Source: JBKHXF01 sp046566145
Lineage (GTDB): Bacteria; Actinomycetota; Nitriliruptoria; Nitriliruptorales; Nitriliruptoraceae
Direction: 5' to 3'
DNA: 64,000 bases
Assembly (NCBI GenBank): GCA_046566145.1
Contig: JBKHXF010000034.1
Span: 1-64,000 of the forward strand
Made by a program: the position numbers and the translations under genes. How positions within the stretch are numbered: the stretch's first letter is position 1; each line of letters starts with the position of its first letter. The notes beneath the pieces are model-generated. The model saw only the letters and a program-made list of their open reading frames with translations. It was not told the origin of the DNA and ran no database searches. Below are positions 10,311 through 17,547 of the stretch, piece after piece.

Positions 10311-11396
10311 CTACCGGATCAGTCGAGCGGTCCGGACGCCGAGGTCCGGCGCCGTCGGGTCGGGCACCCCCGTGAGGGAGGTGAAGCGGACGAAGTGGCC
10401 GCCGATGCAGCGCTCGTCGCCCGAGCGGGGGCCGGCGCGCCCACACGGGGCCCGGGCGACGCTCGGCGCGTAGTACTGGCCGCCCAGGTACCAGCCGGTG
10501 ATGCGGAAGCCCGCGAAGCCGATGACGTGGTACTCGGTCCCCTGCCCCTGCCCCGTCGCACGGTCGAAGATCGGGATGACCTGCACCGTGTCCAGCAGGG
10601 TCTGCGTGGAGCGGTGGAAGCGGTCCCGGCAGTCCTGGTCGACGCTGTTCCCGGGAGTCCCGCCGGTCGTCGCGTCCGCCTCGATCTGGGCGAGGCAGTC
10701 GTCGTTGTCGAGCCAGCCGAACTGCCCCGGGGCGTTGGCGTGGGCCGGTCGCGTCGCGCAGGGGTCGGGGGTGTTGCCCTCGTGCAGCATCAGCACGATC
10801 TCGGGTCCGGGGTAGACCGTCCCGCCGCCGCTGCCGCGGCGCCACTCGCACTCGGAGAAGGTCAGCGCGAGGGTCGTCTCGCTGACGCTCGGGCCCCACT
10901 GGGCCACGGCGAGCGCGCGGACCGGTGTCTCGGCCCCGACGGCCTCCCAGGTGGTCGACAGCGACACCGTGCCGTCCGCGGCCCCCTGGCCGGGCTGCTG
11001 GGAGCGCAGCGCGACCGCGACGGACTTCGGCGGCAGTGGCACGCCCGCGTCGATGCTGACCATCGTGAGGTTGAACGCCGGGTTGGTCAGCAACCCGGCC
11101 GTGGGGTCGATCGCGTGGCGCCCGTCCTGGGCGTTGCCGTCGGCGAGGGACTGGGCCCGGCCCGTGGCACCGACGAGGCAGGTGGTCTCGTCACGGGCGC
11201 AGTCGAAGCCGAGCGCCAGGGCGGCCGCGTCCGCGCCGTTCTGGAGCATGTGCCGCTCGTCGGTGACGCGGCCCGTGTCGACCGCCACCGCGACGCTGAA
11301 GAGCAGGATGGCGAACAGGACGGCCACCGTGACGACCATCGCCCCGTCGTCGTCCGACGCCCTCGTCGGCCGTGCGGCGGTCGTCAGCCACCGCAT
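10311..11396 (-). CDS. TadG-like pilus-associated membrane protein
   Basis: 361 residues. A short cytoplasmic start (MRWLTTAARPTRASDDDGAM) leads into one hydrophobic TadE/TadG-type helix (VVTVAVLFAILLFSVAVAVDTGRVTDERHMLQNGADAAALA), which matches the Flp pseudopilin-like N-terminus. The remaining 300 residues are extracellular and Cys-containing (for example FDCARDETTCL and DNDDCLAQIEAD), suggesting disulfides. The ATG start overlaps tadE by 13 bases. It is probably a minor pilin or anchoring factor; the C-terminal region shows no domain I recognise. Confidence 0.82.
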   Translation of the reverse strand: MRWLTTAARPTRASDDDGAMVVTVAVLFAILLFSVAVAVDTGRVTDERHMLQNGADAAALALGFDCARDETTCLVGATGRAQSLADGNAQDGRHAIDPTAGLLTNPAFNLTMVSIDAGVPLPPKSVAVALRSQQPGQGAADGTVSLSTTWEAVGAETPVRALAVAQWGPSVSETTLALTFSECEWRRGSGGGTVYPGPEIVLMLHEGNTPDPCATRPAHANAPGQFGWLDNDDCLAQIEADATTGGTPGNSVDQDCRDRFHRSTQTLLDTVQVIPIFDRATGQGQGTEYHVIGFAGFRITGWYLGGQYYAPSVARAPCGRAGPRSGDERCIGGHFVRFTSLTGVPDPTAPDLGVRTARLIR

Positions 11397-11758
11397 CGCA
11401 TCACCGCCCGGGCCGAGAGGTCGAGGTTCTGGAGCGGGACGAACGGGACCGGCATCGCCATCGTCGTCGAGGTCTGGACCCACGCCTGTGGCGCCGGGGA
11501 GCCCGGCGCCAGGGGGTTCGCGCAGTTGCCCGAGGTGGTGACGGCGATGGTGAGGTTGGGGGCGGCGCCCCGGGCGACGGCGACGGGGTCGCCGCTGCCC
11601 AGGGCGTAGGCGCGCACGCCCTCGCGGGCGGCCTGCTGGAGCGTCAGCTGCGCCGAGTAGCCGATCCCGAAGGTCACGGCCCCGGCCAGCATGAGCGCCA
11701 GCAGTGGGAAGACGACGCCGAACTCGACGACGACCGCCCCGTCCTCGTGCGCATCCAT
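11384..11758 (-). CDS. tadE: TadE-family pseudopilin
   Basis: 124 residues. The N-terminus MDAHEDGAVVVEFGVVFPLL has the TadE/pilin pattern G-A-x-x-x-E-F followed by a 20-residue hydrophobic helix. QLTLQQAAREGVRAYAL and a short extracellular domain follow. Processing by a TadV-type peptidase would occur before AVVVEF; no such peptidase is encoded in the window. It lies 41 bp downstream of flp and overlaps the next gene. Confidence 0.85.
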   Translation of the reverse strand: MDAHEDGAVVVEFGVVFPLLALMLAGAVTFGIGYSAQLTLQQAAREGVRAYALGSGDPVAVARGAAPNLTIAVTTSGNCANPLAPGSPAPQAWVQTSTTMAMPVPFVPLQNLDLSARAVMRCGG

Positions 11759-11799
11759 CCCGCTGCCCCTCCCGCATCCCTCCCGTTCGGGTGCGCGGG

Positions 11800-12006
11800 T
11801 CAGCCGCCCGGCTGCCCCGAGATGAAGTCCGCGATGTTGCCGAACCACTCGCCGACGCCCCCGACGAGCACCCCGACCACGGCGATGAGCGCCAGGGCGA
11901 TGAAGACGGTGATGACGCCGTACTCGATGGTGACCGCGCCCTTCTCGTCGGCGTGGAAGCGCTCGGCGAGGTGGGCGGAGACGAACTCGATCTGCTGCTG
12001 CAGCAT
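11800..12006 (-). CDS. flp: Flp/Fap-type major pilin
   Basis: A 68-residue prepilin. The leader ends at DEKG23 and the mature part begins AVTIEYG, with Glu at mature position 5 followed by Tyr, the hallmark of Flp pilins. The hydrophobic helix is VITVFIALALIAVVGVLVGG. The ATG at 12006 is chosen over an upstream GTG because of the GGAAGGA ribosome site and because the longer form would add a non-pilin stretch. It is the first gene of the pilus operon; no clear TANNNT box was found immediately upstream. Confidence 0.9.
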   Translation of the reverse strand: MLQQQIEFVSAHLAERFHADEKGAVTIEYGVITVFIALALIAVVGVLVGGVGEWFGNIADFISGQPGG

Positions 12007-12162
12007 CGCTGGGTCCTTCCGGTGTCCGTGCCGGGACCGGTCGGTCCCGCGCACCACCACCGTGGCCACGCTGCGCTACCGCGTCCTCACCGAGGTGGGC
12101 GAACCTCGTTCCCGCGTCCGAGGTAGGGCCGGACGCTCGGGGGACCAACGCCGTTCGCGGGC

Positions 12163-13092
12163 CTAGCCCGGACGGGTCACGGCGTCGACGGCCCGGGTGG
12201 TGGACCCACGGCCCCGTTGGGTCACCGGGGTGTCGACCGGGGCCGGGTCACGGACCCAGGTGCTCGTCGCGGCGACCTCGTCGCCGGCCGACTCGTGGAG
12301 GCGGTCGGCGTCCGGCCACCCCGCGCGCCGGGCCAGCGCAACGGCGGCGAGCTGCGAGTGGACGCCGAGCTTCTGCAGGATCGAACGGATCTGCGTGCGG
12401 ACCGTGGCCACCGAGACGGACTCGAGCTCCGCGATGAGGTCCGCGGTGTGGCCCTCCGTCAGGTGCACGAGGATGTCGCCCTCCCGGGGCGAGAGCGCGG
12501 CGAACCGCGGCCGCAGCGACTCGACGACCCGGTGACGCGCGGCCGCCTCGTCGCGCACCTGGGCCGCCAGGGCCGGGGAGCGCAGCTGCTCCAACGCGCG
12601 GTCGTCGCCGCGGACGGCTCGCTCCAGCACGTCCCCGGAGGGGCTCGACGCACCGCCGGCCACCGCCTGCGCCCAGGCGGCCGCGACGTTCGGGGAGACG
12701 CACGGGCGCTCCTCGGCGGCGGCGCGGACGGCCGCGACCAGCAGGGAGAGGCCGCTGGCCTTGTCGACGAACCCGGTGGCGCCGGCCCTGACGGCGGCCG
12801 TGACCGTGGCCTCGTCGGCGTGCCCGGAGACGAGCAGCAACGCGCCCTGCCAGTTCGCGGCACGGAGCCACGAGACGACCTCGATGCCGTTCTGCTCGGG
12901 CAGCTCGACGTCGATGACGGCCACGTCCGGCTCGGCGCGCAGCACGGCGGCGATCGCGTGCATCCCGTCGCCGACGGCGTCGACGACCTCGATGCCCTCG
13001 TCGGCGAAGCGGATGGTGAGCAGCTCGCGGAGCAACGCGTGGTCCTCCGCGAGCACGAGCCGGAGCGGACGCGTGCGGATGCTGTCCGACAT
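12163..13092 (-). CDS. LuxR-type response regulator
   Basis: 309 residues. The receiver domain (about 10-125) has the acidic pair in VLAEDH, the phosphoacceptor Asp in VAVIDVELPEQNG, and the conserved Lys in GFVDKASG. The C-terminal LuxR helix-turn-helix (about 210-270) reads LSPREGDILVHLTEGHTADLIAELESVSVATVRTQ in two parts. A basic tail of about 40 residues follows. Its position directly upstream of the flp operon, on the same strand, suggests it controls pilus expression (inference). The start is ATG at 13092 with GGGGA ahead; no histidine kinase is adjacent. Confidence 0.88.
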   Translation of the reverse strand: MSDSIRTRPLRLVLAEDHALLRELLTIRFADEGIEVVDAVGDGMHAIAAVLRAEPDVAVIDVELPEQNGIEVVSWLRAANWQGALLLVSGHADEATVTAAVRAGATGFVDKASGLSLLVAAVRAAAEERPCVSPNVAAAWAQAVAGGASSPSGDVLERAVRGDDRALEQLRSPALAAQVRDEAAARHRVVESLRPRFAALSPREGDILVHLTEGHTADLIAELESVSVATVRTQIRSILQKLGVHSQLAAVALARRAGWPDADRLHESAGDEVAATSTWVRDPAPVDTPVTQRGRGSTTRAVDAVTRPG

Positions 13093-13133
13093 GGAGCTGT
13101 CCCCTGTCCAGGTCCCCCTCGCCGCCACGGCAC

Positions 13134-13139
13134 ACCTTA
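13134..13139 (-). promoter_or_regulatory. -10 box (TAAGGT) of the response regulator gene
   Basis: TAAGGT on the minus strand, 42 bp before the ATG at 13092. It matches the TANNNT pattern seen elsewhere. Confidence 0.45.
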
Positions 13140-13211
13140 CGGCGAACGGGTCGCCGAGGTGCGCGTTCCGGCCGACGAGTTCGATCCGCACCGCGCACCG
13201 CCGCGGGGTGG

Positions 13212-13240
13212 TTGACCGACGCGTCGCGACGCGTCACACT
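13212..13240 (+). promoter_or_regulatory. leuA leader promoter with an 18-bp palindrome in the spacer
   Basis: TTGACC (13212-13217) and CACACT (13235-13240) form a -35/-10 pair with 17-bp spacing. The sequence from 13218 to 13235 is the perfect palindrome GACGCGTCGCGACGCGTC, which fills the spacer. The leader-peptide ATG is only 10 bp after the -10 box, so its mRNA is probably nearly leaderless. The palindrome is a candidate operator for an unidentified regulator. Confidence 0.5.
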
Positions 13241-13249
13241 CCCCGACCG

Positions 13250-13363
13250 ATGCAGACGACCCTCGCTCCCACGCACGGCCGGCCCACCGCCGGCCGCTTC
13301 GGCGTGCGCATCGAGGCCCTCCTCGCCGTCCTGGGCCTCATCCTCGTCCTCGTCATCCTTTGA
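13250..13363 (+). CDS. leuL: leuA leader peptide (branched-chain attenuator)
   Basis: A 37-codon frame opens with ATG and ends in LLAVLGLILVLVIL-stop. Thirteen of its last 14 codons are hydrophobic, and 12 of those are Leu, Val or Ile. It lies 110 bp upstream of leuA and is followed immediately by a hairpin. The Leu/Val codon stretch CTCGTCCTCGTC (13343-13354) can pair with GACGAGACGAG (13451-13461) next to the leuA ribosome site. Ribosome stalling at these codons during leucine shortage would keep that site open. The coding assignment rests on composition and context. Confidence 0.75.
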   Translation: MQTTLAPTHGRPTAGRFGVRIEALLAVLGLILVLVIL

Positions 13364-13365
13364 CG

Positions 13366-13403
13366 CCGCGTCGCTGTCCTCGCCCACCACGACAGCGCCG
13401 CGG
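13366..13403 (+). promoter_or_regulatory. Hairpin of the leuA leader
   Basis: Arms CCGCG+CGCTGTC and GACAGCG+CGCGG pair as 5 bp, one mismatch and 7 bp around a 12-nt loop, starting three bases after the leader stop codon. There is no T-run, so control is more likely at translation (access to the leuA ribosome site) than by intrinsic termination. Confidence 0.6.
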
Positions 13404-13473
13404 AGGGTCACCGGGCCAGCACCCCACAGGATGAGCCGCGTCCACGCGGCGACGAGACGAGCAGGAGCAGCAG

Positions 13474-15108
13474 ATGGGATCCCCCGTCGACACGGCGGCA
13501 GCCCGCCACCTCGGTGACGACGTCGTCATCTTCGACACCACCCTCCGCGACGGCGAGCAGTCGCCCGGCATCTCGCTGGACGCCCGCGAGAAGGTCGAGA
13601 TCGCCGAGCAGCTCGCGCGGCTGCAGGTCGACATCATCGAGGCCGGCTTCCCGGCCGCGTCGCCCGGCGACTTCGACGCGGTGAAGGCCGTCGCCGAGGT
13701 CGTGGGCAACCAGACCGCGGCCGACACCGACGACCCGGCCACGCCGCGCGTCGCGCCGGTCATCGCCGGCCTCGCCCGCGCGCTCCCGGGCGACATCGAG
13801 GCGTGCGCGAAGGCGCTCGCGCCGGCGGCGCGCCACCGCATCCACACGTTCCTGTCCACCTCGGACATCCACCGGCGCTACATGCTGCAGGCGTCCGAGG
13901 ACGAGATCCTGGCGCAGGCCGTGCGGGCCGTGGAGCTCGCGCGGACCTACACCGACGACGTCGAGTTCTCGCCGCAGGACGCCACCCGGACCGACTTCGA
14001 CTTCCTCGTCGACATGGTCGCCGCCGTCGTCGAGGCGGGCGCCACGACCGTCAACATCCCCGACACGGTCGGCTACGCGCTGCCGCACGACTTCGGGCGC
14101 TGGATCGCCGAGCTGCACGAGCGCGTCCCCGCGATCGGCGAGCGCGGCGTCGTCATCAGCGTCCACTGCCACAACGACCTCGGCCTCGCCGTGGCCAACT
14201 CCCTGGAGGCCGTGCGCAACGGCGCCCGCCAGGTCGAGGTGGCCGTCAACGGCATCGGCGAGCGCGCGGGCAACTGCTCGCTCGAGGAGGTCGTCATGGC
14301 GATCCGCACCCGCGCGGACCTGCTCGGCGTCGACCACCGGGTCAACACGCCCGAGCTGACGCGCACCTCCAAGCTCGTCTCGAGCCTGACCGGGTACGGC
14401 GTGCAGAAGAACAAGGCCGTCGTCGGGTCCAACGCGTTCGCGCACGAGTCCGGCATCCACCAGCACGGGGTGCTGCAGGACCGCCAGACCTACGAGATCA
14501 TGAGGAGCGAGGACGTCGGGGCCGACGGGTCCACGATCGTCCTCGGCAAGCACTCCGGTCGCCACGCCTTCGTCGAGGCCGTGACCGGGCTGGGCTTCGA
14601 GCTGACCGACGAGGAGCTGCAGGCCGCGTTCGCGCGGTTCAAGGCCCTCGCCGACCGCAAGGGCGAGGTCAGCCACGAGGACGTCCGTGCCATCGTCATC
14701 GCCGAGACGCACGTCAAGGCCGATGACGGCTACGAGCTCGTCTCCCTGCAGGTCGCCGGCGGCACGGTCGGCGACCCGCGGGCCGAGGTGGTCATCCGGG
14801 TCGTCGCCGACGACCGCGAGGTGTCCGCCGAGGCGACGGGGGACGGCATGGTCGACGCGGCGTGCGACGCGATCCGTCGCGCCGTCGGCCGGGACGGGGT
14901 GACCCTCATCTCGTTCCAGGTGTCGGCAGTCACGGGGGGCATCGACGCCCTCGGTGAGGTGACCGTCACGGTGGAGGTGGAGGACGGCGCGCGGTTCACC
15001 GGCCGCGGCGTGTCCACCGACATCGTCGAGGCGAGCGCCAGGGCCTACCTCGACGCCCTGAACCGCTCGCAGCGCATCGTCCACCGCAGCGAGGAGTTCC
15101 GGCCCTGA
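13474..15108 (+). CDS. leuA: 2-isopropylmalate synthase
   Basis: 544 residues, the long actinobacterial/proteobacterial type. The TIM barrel starts VIFDTTLRDGEQSPG; HCHNDLGLAVAN supplies metal ligands and VNGIGERAGNCSLEE is the second signature. AFAHESGIHQHGVL and LGKHSGRHAF belong to the linker. The C-terminal LeuA regulatory domain (about 390-520) would bind leucine for feedback inhibition. The enzyme condenses acetyl-CoA with 2-ketoisovalerate, the first step of leucine synthesis. The ATG is preceded by CAGGAG. It is governed by the leader described upstream. Confidence 0.96.
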   Translation: MGSPVDTAAARHLGDDVVIFDTTLRDGEQSPGISLDAREKVEIAEQLARLQVDIIEAGFPAASPGDFDAVKAVAEVVGNQTAADTDDPATPRVAPVIAGLARALPGDIEACAKALAPAARHRIHTFLSTSDIHRRYMLQASEDEILAQAVRAVELARTYTDDVEFSPQDATRTDFDFLVDMVAAVVEAGATTVNIPDTVGYALPHDFGRWIAELHERVPAIGERGVVISVHCHNDLGLAVANSLEAVRNGARQVEVAVNGIGERAGNCSLEEVVMAIRTRADLLGVDHRVNTPELTRTSKLVSSLTGYGVQKNKAVVGSNAFAHESGIHQHGVLQDRQTYEIMRSEDVGADGSTIVLGKHSGRHAFVEAVTGLGFELTDEELQAAFARFKALADRKGEVSHEDVRAIVIAETHVKADDGYELVSLQVAGGTVGDPRAEVVIRVVADDREVSAEATGDGMVDAACDAIRRAVGRDGVTLISFQVSAVTGGIDALGEVTVTVEVEDGARFTGRGVSTDIVEASARAYLDALNRSQRIVHRSEEFRP

Positions 15109-15198
15109 CCGACCGGCCCCGCTGACGCGCCCCACGTCGGGGAGAGGCACGACGCGCACGCTCCCGACACGCACCACGAGAAGAGGAACGAGGACCGC

Positions 15199-15390
15199 AT
15201 GACCGTCATCCGACTGAACGTCCCGCCGGACCACACGCCCGAGGAGGAGGCCGCGCTGGTGGCCATGGTCGCGTCGGCCTACGCCGACTCGAGCTCCACC
15301 TCCGACGACGTGACGATCGAGGTCAACCGCCCCGACGAGGTGGACTACCGGACCACCCGCGCCGGCCAGGCCTCGCGCTGGGTCAGCTGA
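15199..15390 (+). CDS. Small hypothetical protein between leuA and leuC
   Basis: 63 residues starting MTVIRLNVPPDHTPEEEAAL. It is acidic in the middle, with a predicted helix (HTPEEEAALVAMVASAYADS) and a strand-like DDVTIEVNRPDEVDY. The ATG has GAGGA five bases upstream, and codon use matches the neighbours, with G/C at most third positions. It lies 90 bp after leuA and 124 bp before leuC. It contains few Leu codons, so it is not a leader peptide. I do not recognise the family. An acyl-CoA carboxylase epsilon-like fold could be considered from the short EEEAALVAMVA pattern, but this is only a resemblance. Confidence 0.6.
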   Translation: MTVIRLNVPPDHTPEEEAALVAMVASAYADSSSTSDDVTIEVNRPDEVDYRTTRAGQASRWVS

Positions 15391-15401
15391 CCCGACGCGT
15401 C

Positions 15402-15460
15402 GTGCGACCGTGACCCACGGCGCCGCCCCCACGGGCGGCGCCGGGGCCCCACGGTCGTGC
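15402..15460 (+). promoter_or_regulatory. Nested stem-loops upstream of leuC
   Basis: An inner perfect 10-bp hairpin (GGCGCCGCCC / GGGCGGCGCC, 15419-15428 with 15433-15442, loop CCAC) is enclosed by an outer 11-bp stem (15402-15412 with 15450-15460, two G-U pairs). It ends 54 bases before the leuC start. No T-run follows. It could be a leuA terminator, a processing site or a leuCD leader element. Confidence 0.6.
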
Positions 15461-15514
15461 ACCGCCGGCGCTGGACCGTCCGACCGCACGCCCGACCACA
15501 CGAGGAACCGCCGC

Positions 15515-16933
15515 GTGGCACCGAAGACGCTCGCCGAGAAGATCTGGGACCGACACGTGGTCCGCGCCGGGGAGGGCGGCGAGCCCGACCTCCTCTACGT
15601 CGACCTGCACCTCGTCCACGAGGTGACGTCCCCGCAGGCCTTCGACGGCCTCCGGCTCGCCGGCCGGACGGTGCGTCGTCCCGACCTGACGCTCGCGACG
15701 ATGGACCACAACGTCCCGACCGACCCGCAGCAGGTCGCCGGGGTGCTCCCGCTGGCCGACGAGCAGTCGGTCGCGCAGATGGAGGCCCTGCGGCGCAACT
15801 GCGCCGAGTTCGGGATCGAGCTGTTCGAGATGGGCAGCCGCAACCAGGGCATCGTGCACATCATCGGGCCGGAGCTGGGGCTGACCCAGCCGGGCCAGGT
15901 CATCGTCTGCGGTGACTCCCACACCGCCACGCACGGCGCCTTCGGGTCGCTCGCGTTCGGGATCGGCACGTCCGAGGTCGAGCACGTCCTGGCCACCCAG
16001 ACCCTGCCCCAGAAGCTGCCCCGCACCCTCGCCGTCGAGTTCGAGGGGTCCCGCCCGACGGGCACCACGGCGAAGGACCTCGTCCTCACCGTCATGCGCG
16101 TGCTCGGCACCGCCGGCGGGGTCGGCCACGTCGTGGAGTACCGCGGCGAGGCCATCCGTGACCTCACGATGGAGGAGCGGATGACGGTCTGCAACATGTC
16201 GATCGAGGCTGGCGCCCGCGCCGGGCTCATCGCGCCGGACGAGACCACGTTCGCGTACCTGAAGGACCGGCCCCACGCCCCGCAGGGCGCCGACTGGGAC
16301 CGGGCGCTCGAGGACTGGCGCGAGCTCGTCACCGACGACGACGCGACCTTCGACCGCGTCGTGCGCATCGACGCCTCCGACATCGAGCCGACCGTCACGT
16401 GGGGCACCACCCCGGCCCAGTCGGTGCCGGTCACCGGCCGCGTCCCCCGCGCCGAGGAGTTCGACGACCCCCAGGAGCGCGCCCAGGTCGAACGGGCCCT
16501 GGCCTACATGGGGCTCGAGGGCGGCGAGGCCATCACCGACATCGCGGTCGACACCGTCTTCATCGGCTCCTGCACCAACGGGCGCCTCTCCGACCTGCGC
16601 GCCGTCGCCGAGGTCGTCGCGGGCAAGCGGGTCGCCGAGGGCGTCCGCGCGATGGTCGTGCCCGGCTCGGGGCTGGTGAAGGAGGCCGCCGAGGCCGAGG
16701 GCATCGCCGACGTGCTGCGCGAGGCCGGCTTCGACTGGCGCGAGCCGGGCTGCTCGATGTGCCTCGGCATGAACCCCGACCAGCTCGCCCCGGGGGAGCG
16801 CGCCGCGTCCACCTCCAACCGCAACTTCGAGGGACGGCAGGGGTTCAAGGGCCGCACCCACCTCGTCAGCCCCGCCATGGCGGCCGCCGCGGCCCTGACC
16901 GGCCGCTTCGTCGACGTCCGAGAGGTGCGCTGA
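15515..16933 (+). CDS. leuC: 3-isopropylmalate dehydratase, large subunit
   Basis: 472 residues of the aconitase fold. Iron-sulfur cluster ligands are visible in FIGSCTNGR and in GCSMCLGMN. Substrate-binding blocks include TMDHNVPT, CGDSHTATHGAFG and GIGTSEVEHVLATQTL. It isomerises 2- to 3-isopropylmalate with LeuD. The GTG at 15515 (APKTLAEKIWDRHVV) is chosen because it matches the family N-terminus and follows GAGGAA. An upstream in-frame ATG would add 35 Pro/Gly-rich residues running through the hairpin region. leuD begins two bases after the stop. Confidence 0.95.
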   Translation: MAPKTLAEKIWDRHVVRAGEGGEPDLLYVDLHLVHEVTSPQAFDGLRLAGRTVRRPDLTLATMDHNVPTDPQQVAGVLPLADEQSVAQMEALRRNCAEFGIELFEMGSRNQGIVHIIGPELGLTQPGQVIVCGDSHTATHGAFGSLAFGIGTSEVEHVLATQTLPQKLPRTLAVEFEGSRPTGTTAKDLVLTVMRVLGTAGGVGHVVEYRGEAIRDLTMEERMTVCNMSIEAGARAGLIAPDETTFAYLKDRPHAPQGADWDRALEDWRELVTDDDATFDRVVRIDASDIEPTVTWGTTPAQSVPVTGRVPRAEEFDDPQERAQVERALAYMGLEGGEAITDIAVDTVFIGSCTNGRLSDLRAVAEVVAGKRVAEGVRAMVVPGSGLVKEAAEAEGIADVLREAGFDWREPGCSMCLGMNPDQLAPGERAASTSNRNFEGRQGFKGRTHLVSPAMAAAAALTGRFVDVREVR

Positions 16934-16935
16934 GC

Positions 16936-17544
16936 ATGCAGCCCGTCACCACCGTCACCGGGACCGTCTGCCCCATCGACGCCGCCGACGTCGACACGGA
17001 CCAGATCATCCCGAAGCAGTACCTCAAGCGCGTCGAGCGGACCGGGTTCGGGCCGTTCGCGTTCGCCGAGTGGCGCTACCACGAGGACGGGACCCCCAAG
17101 CCCGACTTCGCGATGAACAAGCCCGAGCACCAGGGCGCGTCGATCCTGCTCGCCGGCGCGAACTTCGGCTGCGGGTCGTCCCGGGAGCACGCCCCGTGGG
17201 CGCTCGAGGACGCCGGCTTCCGCGCCATCGTCGCGCCGAGCTTCGCCGACATCTTCCGCAACAACTGCGGCAAGATCGGCGTCGTGGCCGTGCAGCTCGA
17301 CAACGCCGAGGTGCGCACCCTGTTCGAGCTGGTGGCCGCAGACCCGTCGCTCGAGGTGACCGTCGACCTCGAGACCCAGACCGTCACGGCTCCCGGGTTC
17401 AGCGCCGAGTTCGACATCGACGCCCACACGCGCCACTGCCTCATGCACGGCCTCGACGACATCGCACTGACGCTGCAGCACGTCGACGCGATCGCCTCCT
17501 TCGAGTCCGGCCGTCCGGCCTACCGGCCCAGCATCGGGGCCTGA
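16936..17544 (+). CDS. leuD: 3-isopropylmalate dehydratase, small subunit
   Basis: 202 residues. The swivel domain of the isomerase carries DADTDQIIPKQYL-type sequence (DVDTDQIIPKQYLKR), LLAGANFGCGSSREHAPWAL and SFADIFRNNCGKIG. It pairs with LeuC. The ATG at 16936 lies two bases after the leuC stop, with GAGGTGCGCTGAGC ahead providing a weak site, so translational coupling is likely. Confidence 0.95.
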   Translation: MQPVTTVTGTVCPIDAADVDTDQIIPKQYLKRVERTGFGPFAFAEWRYHEDGTPKPDFAMNKPEHQGASILLAGANFGCGSSREHAPWALEDAGFRAIVAPSFADIFRNNCGKIGVVAVQLDNAEVRTLFELVAADPSLEVTVDLETQTVTAPGFSAEFDIDAHTRHCLMHGLDDIALTLQHVDAIASFESGRPAYRPSIGA

Positions 17545-17547
17545 TCC

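Noticed and set aside
12091..12108. Small hairpin CGAGGT/ACCTCG upstream of flp
   Set aside because: Only six base pairs and no supporting context; too weak to call a regulatory element.
13408..15501. A 697-codon frame antisense to leuA
   Set aside because: A composition shadow of leuA; the plus strand carries an intact 2-isopropylmalate synthase.
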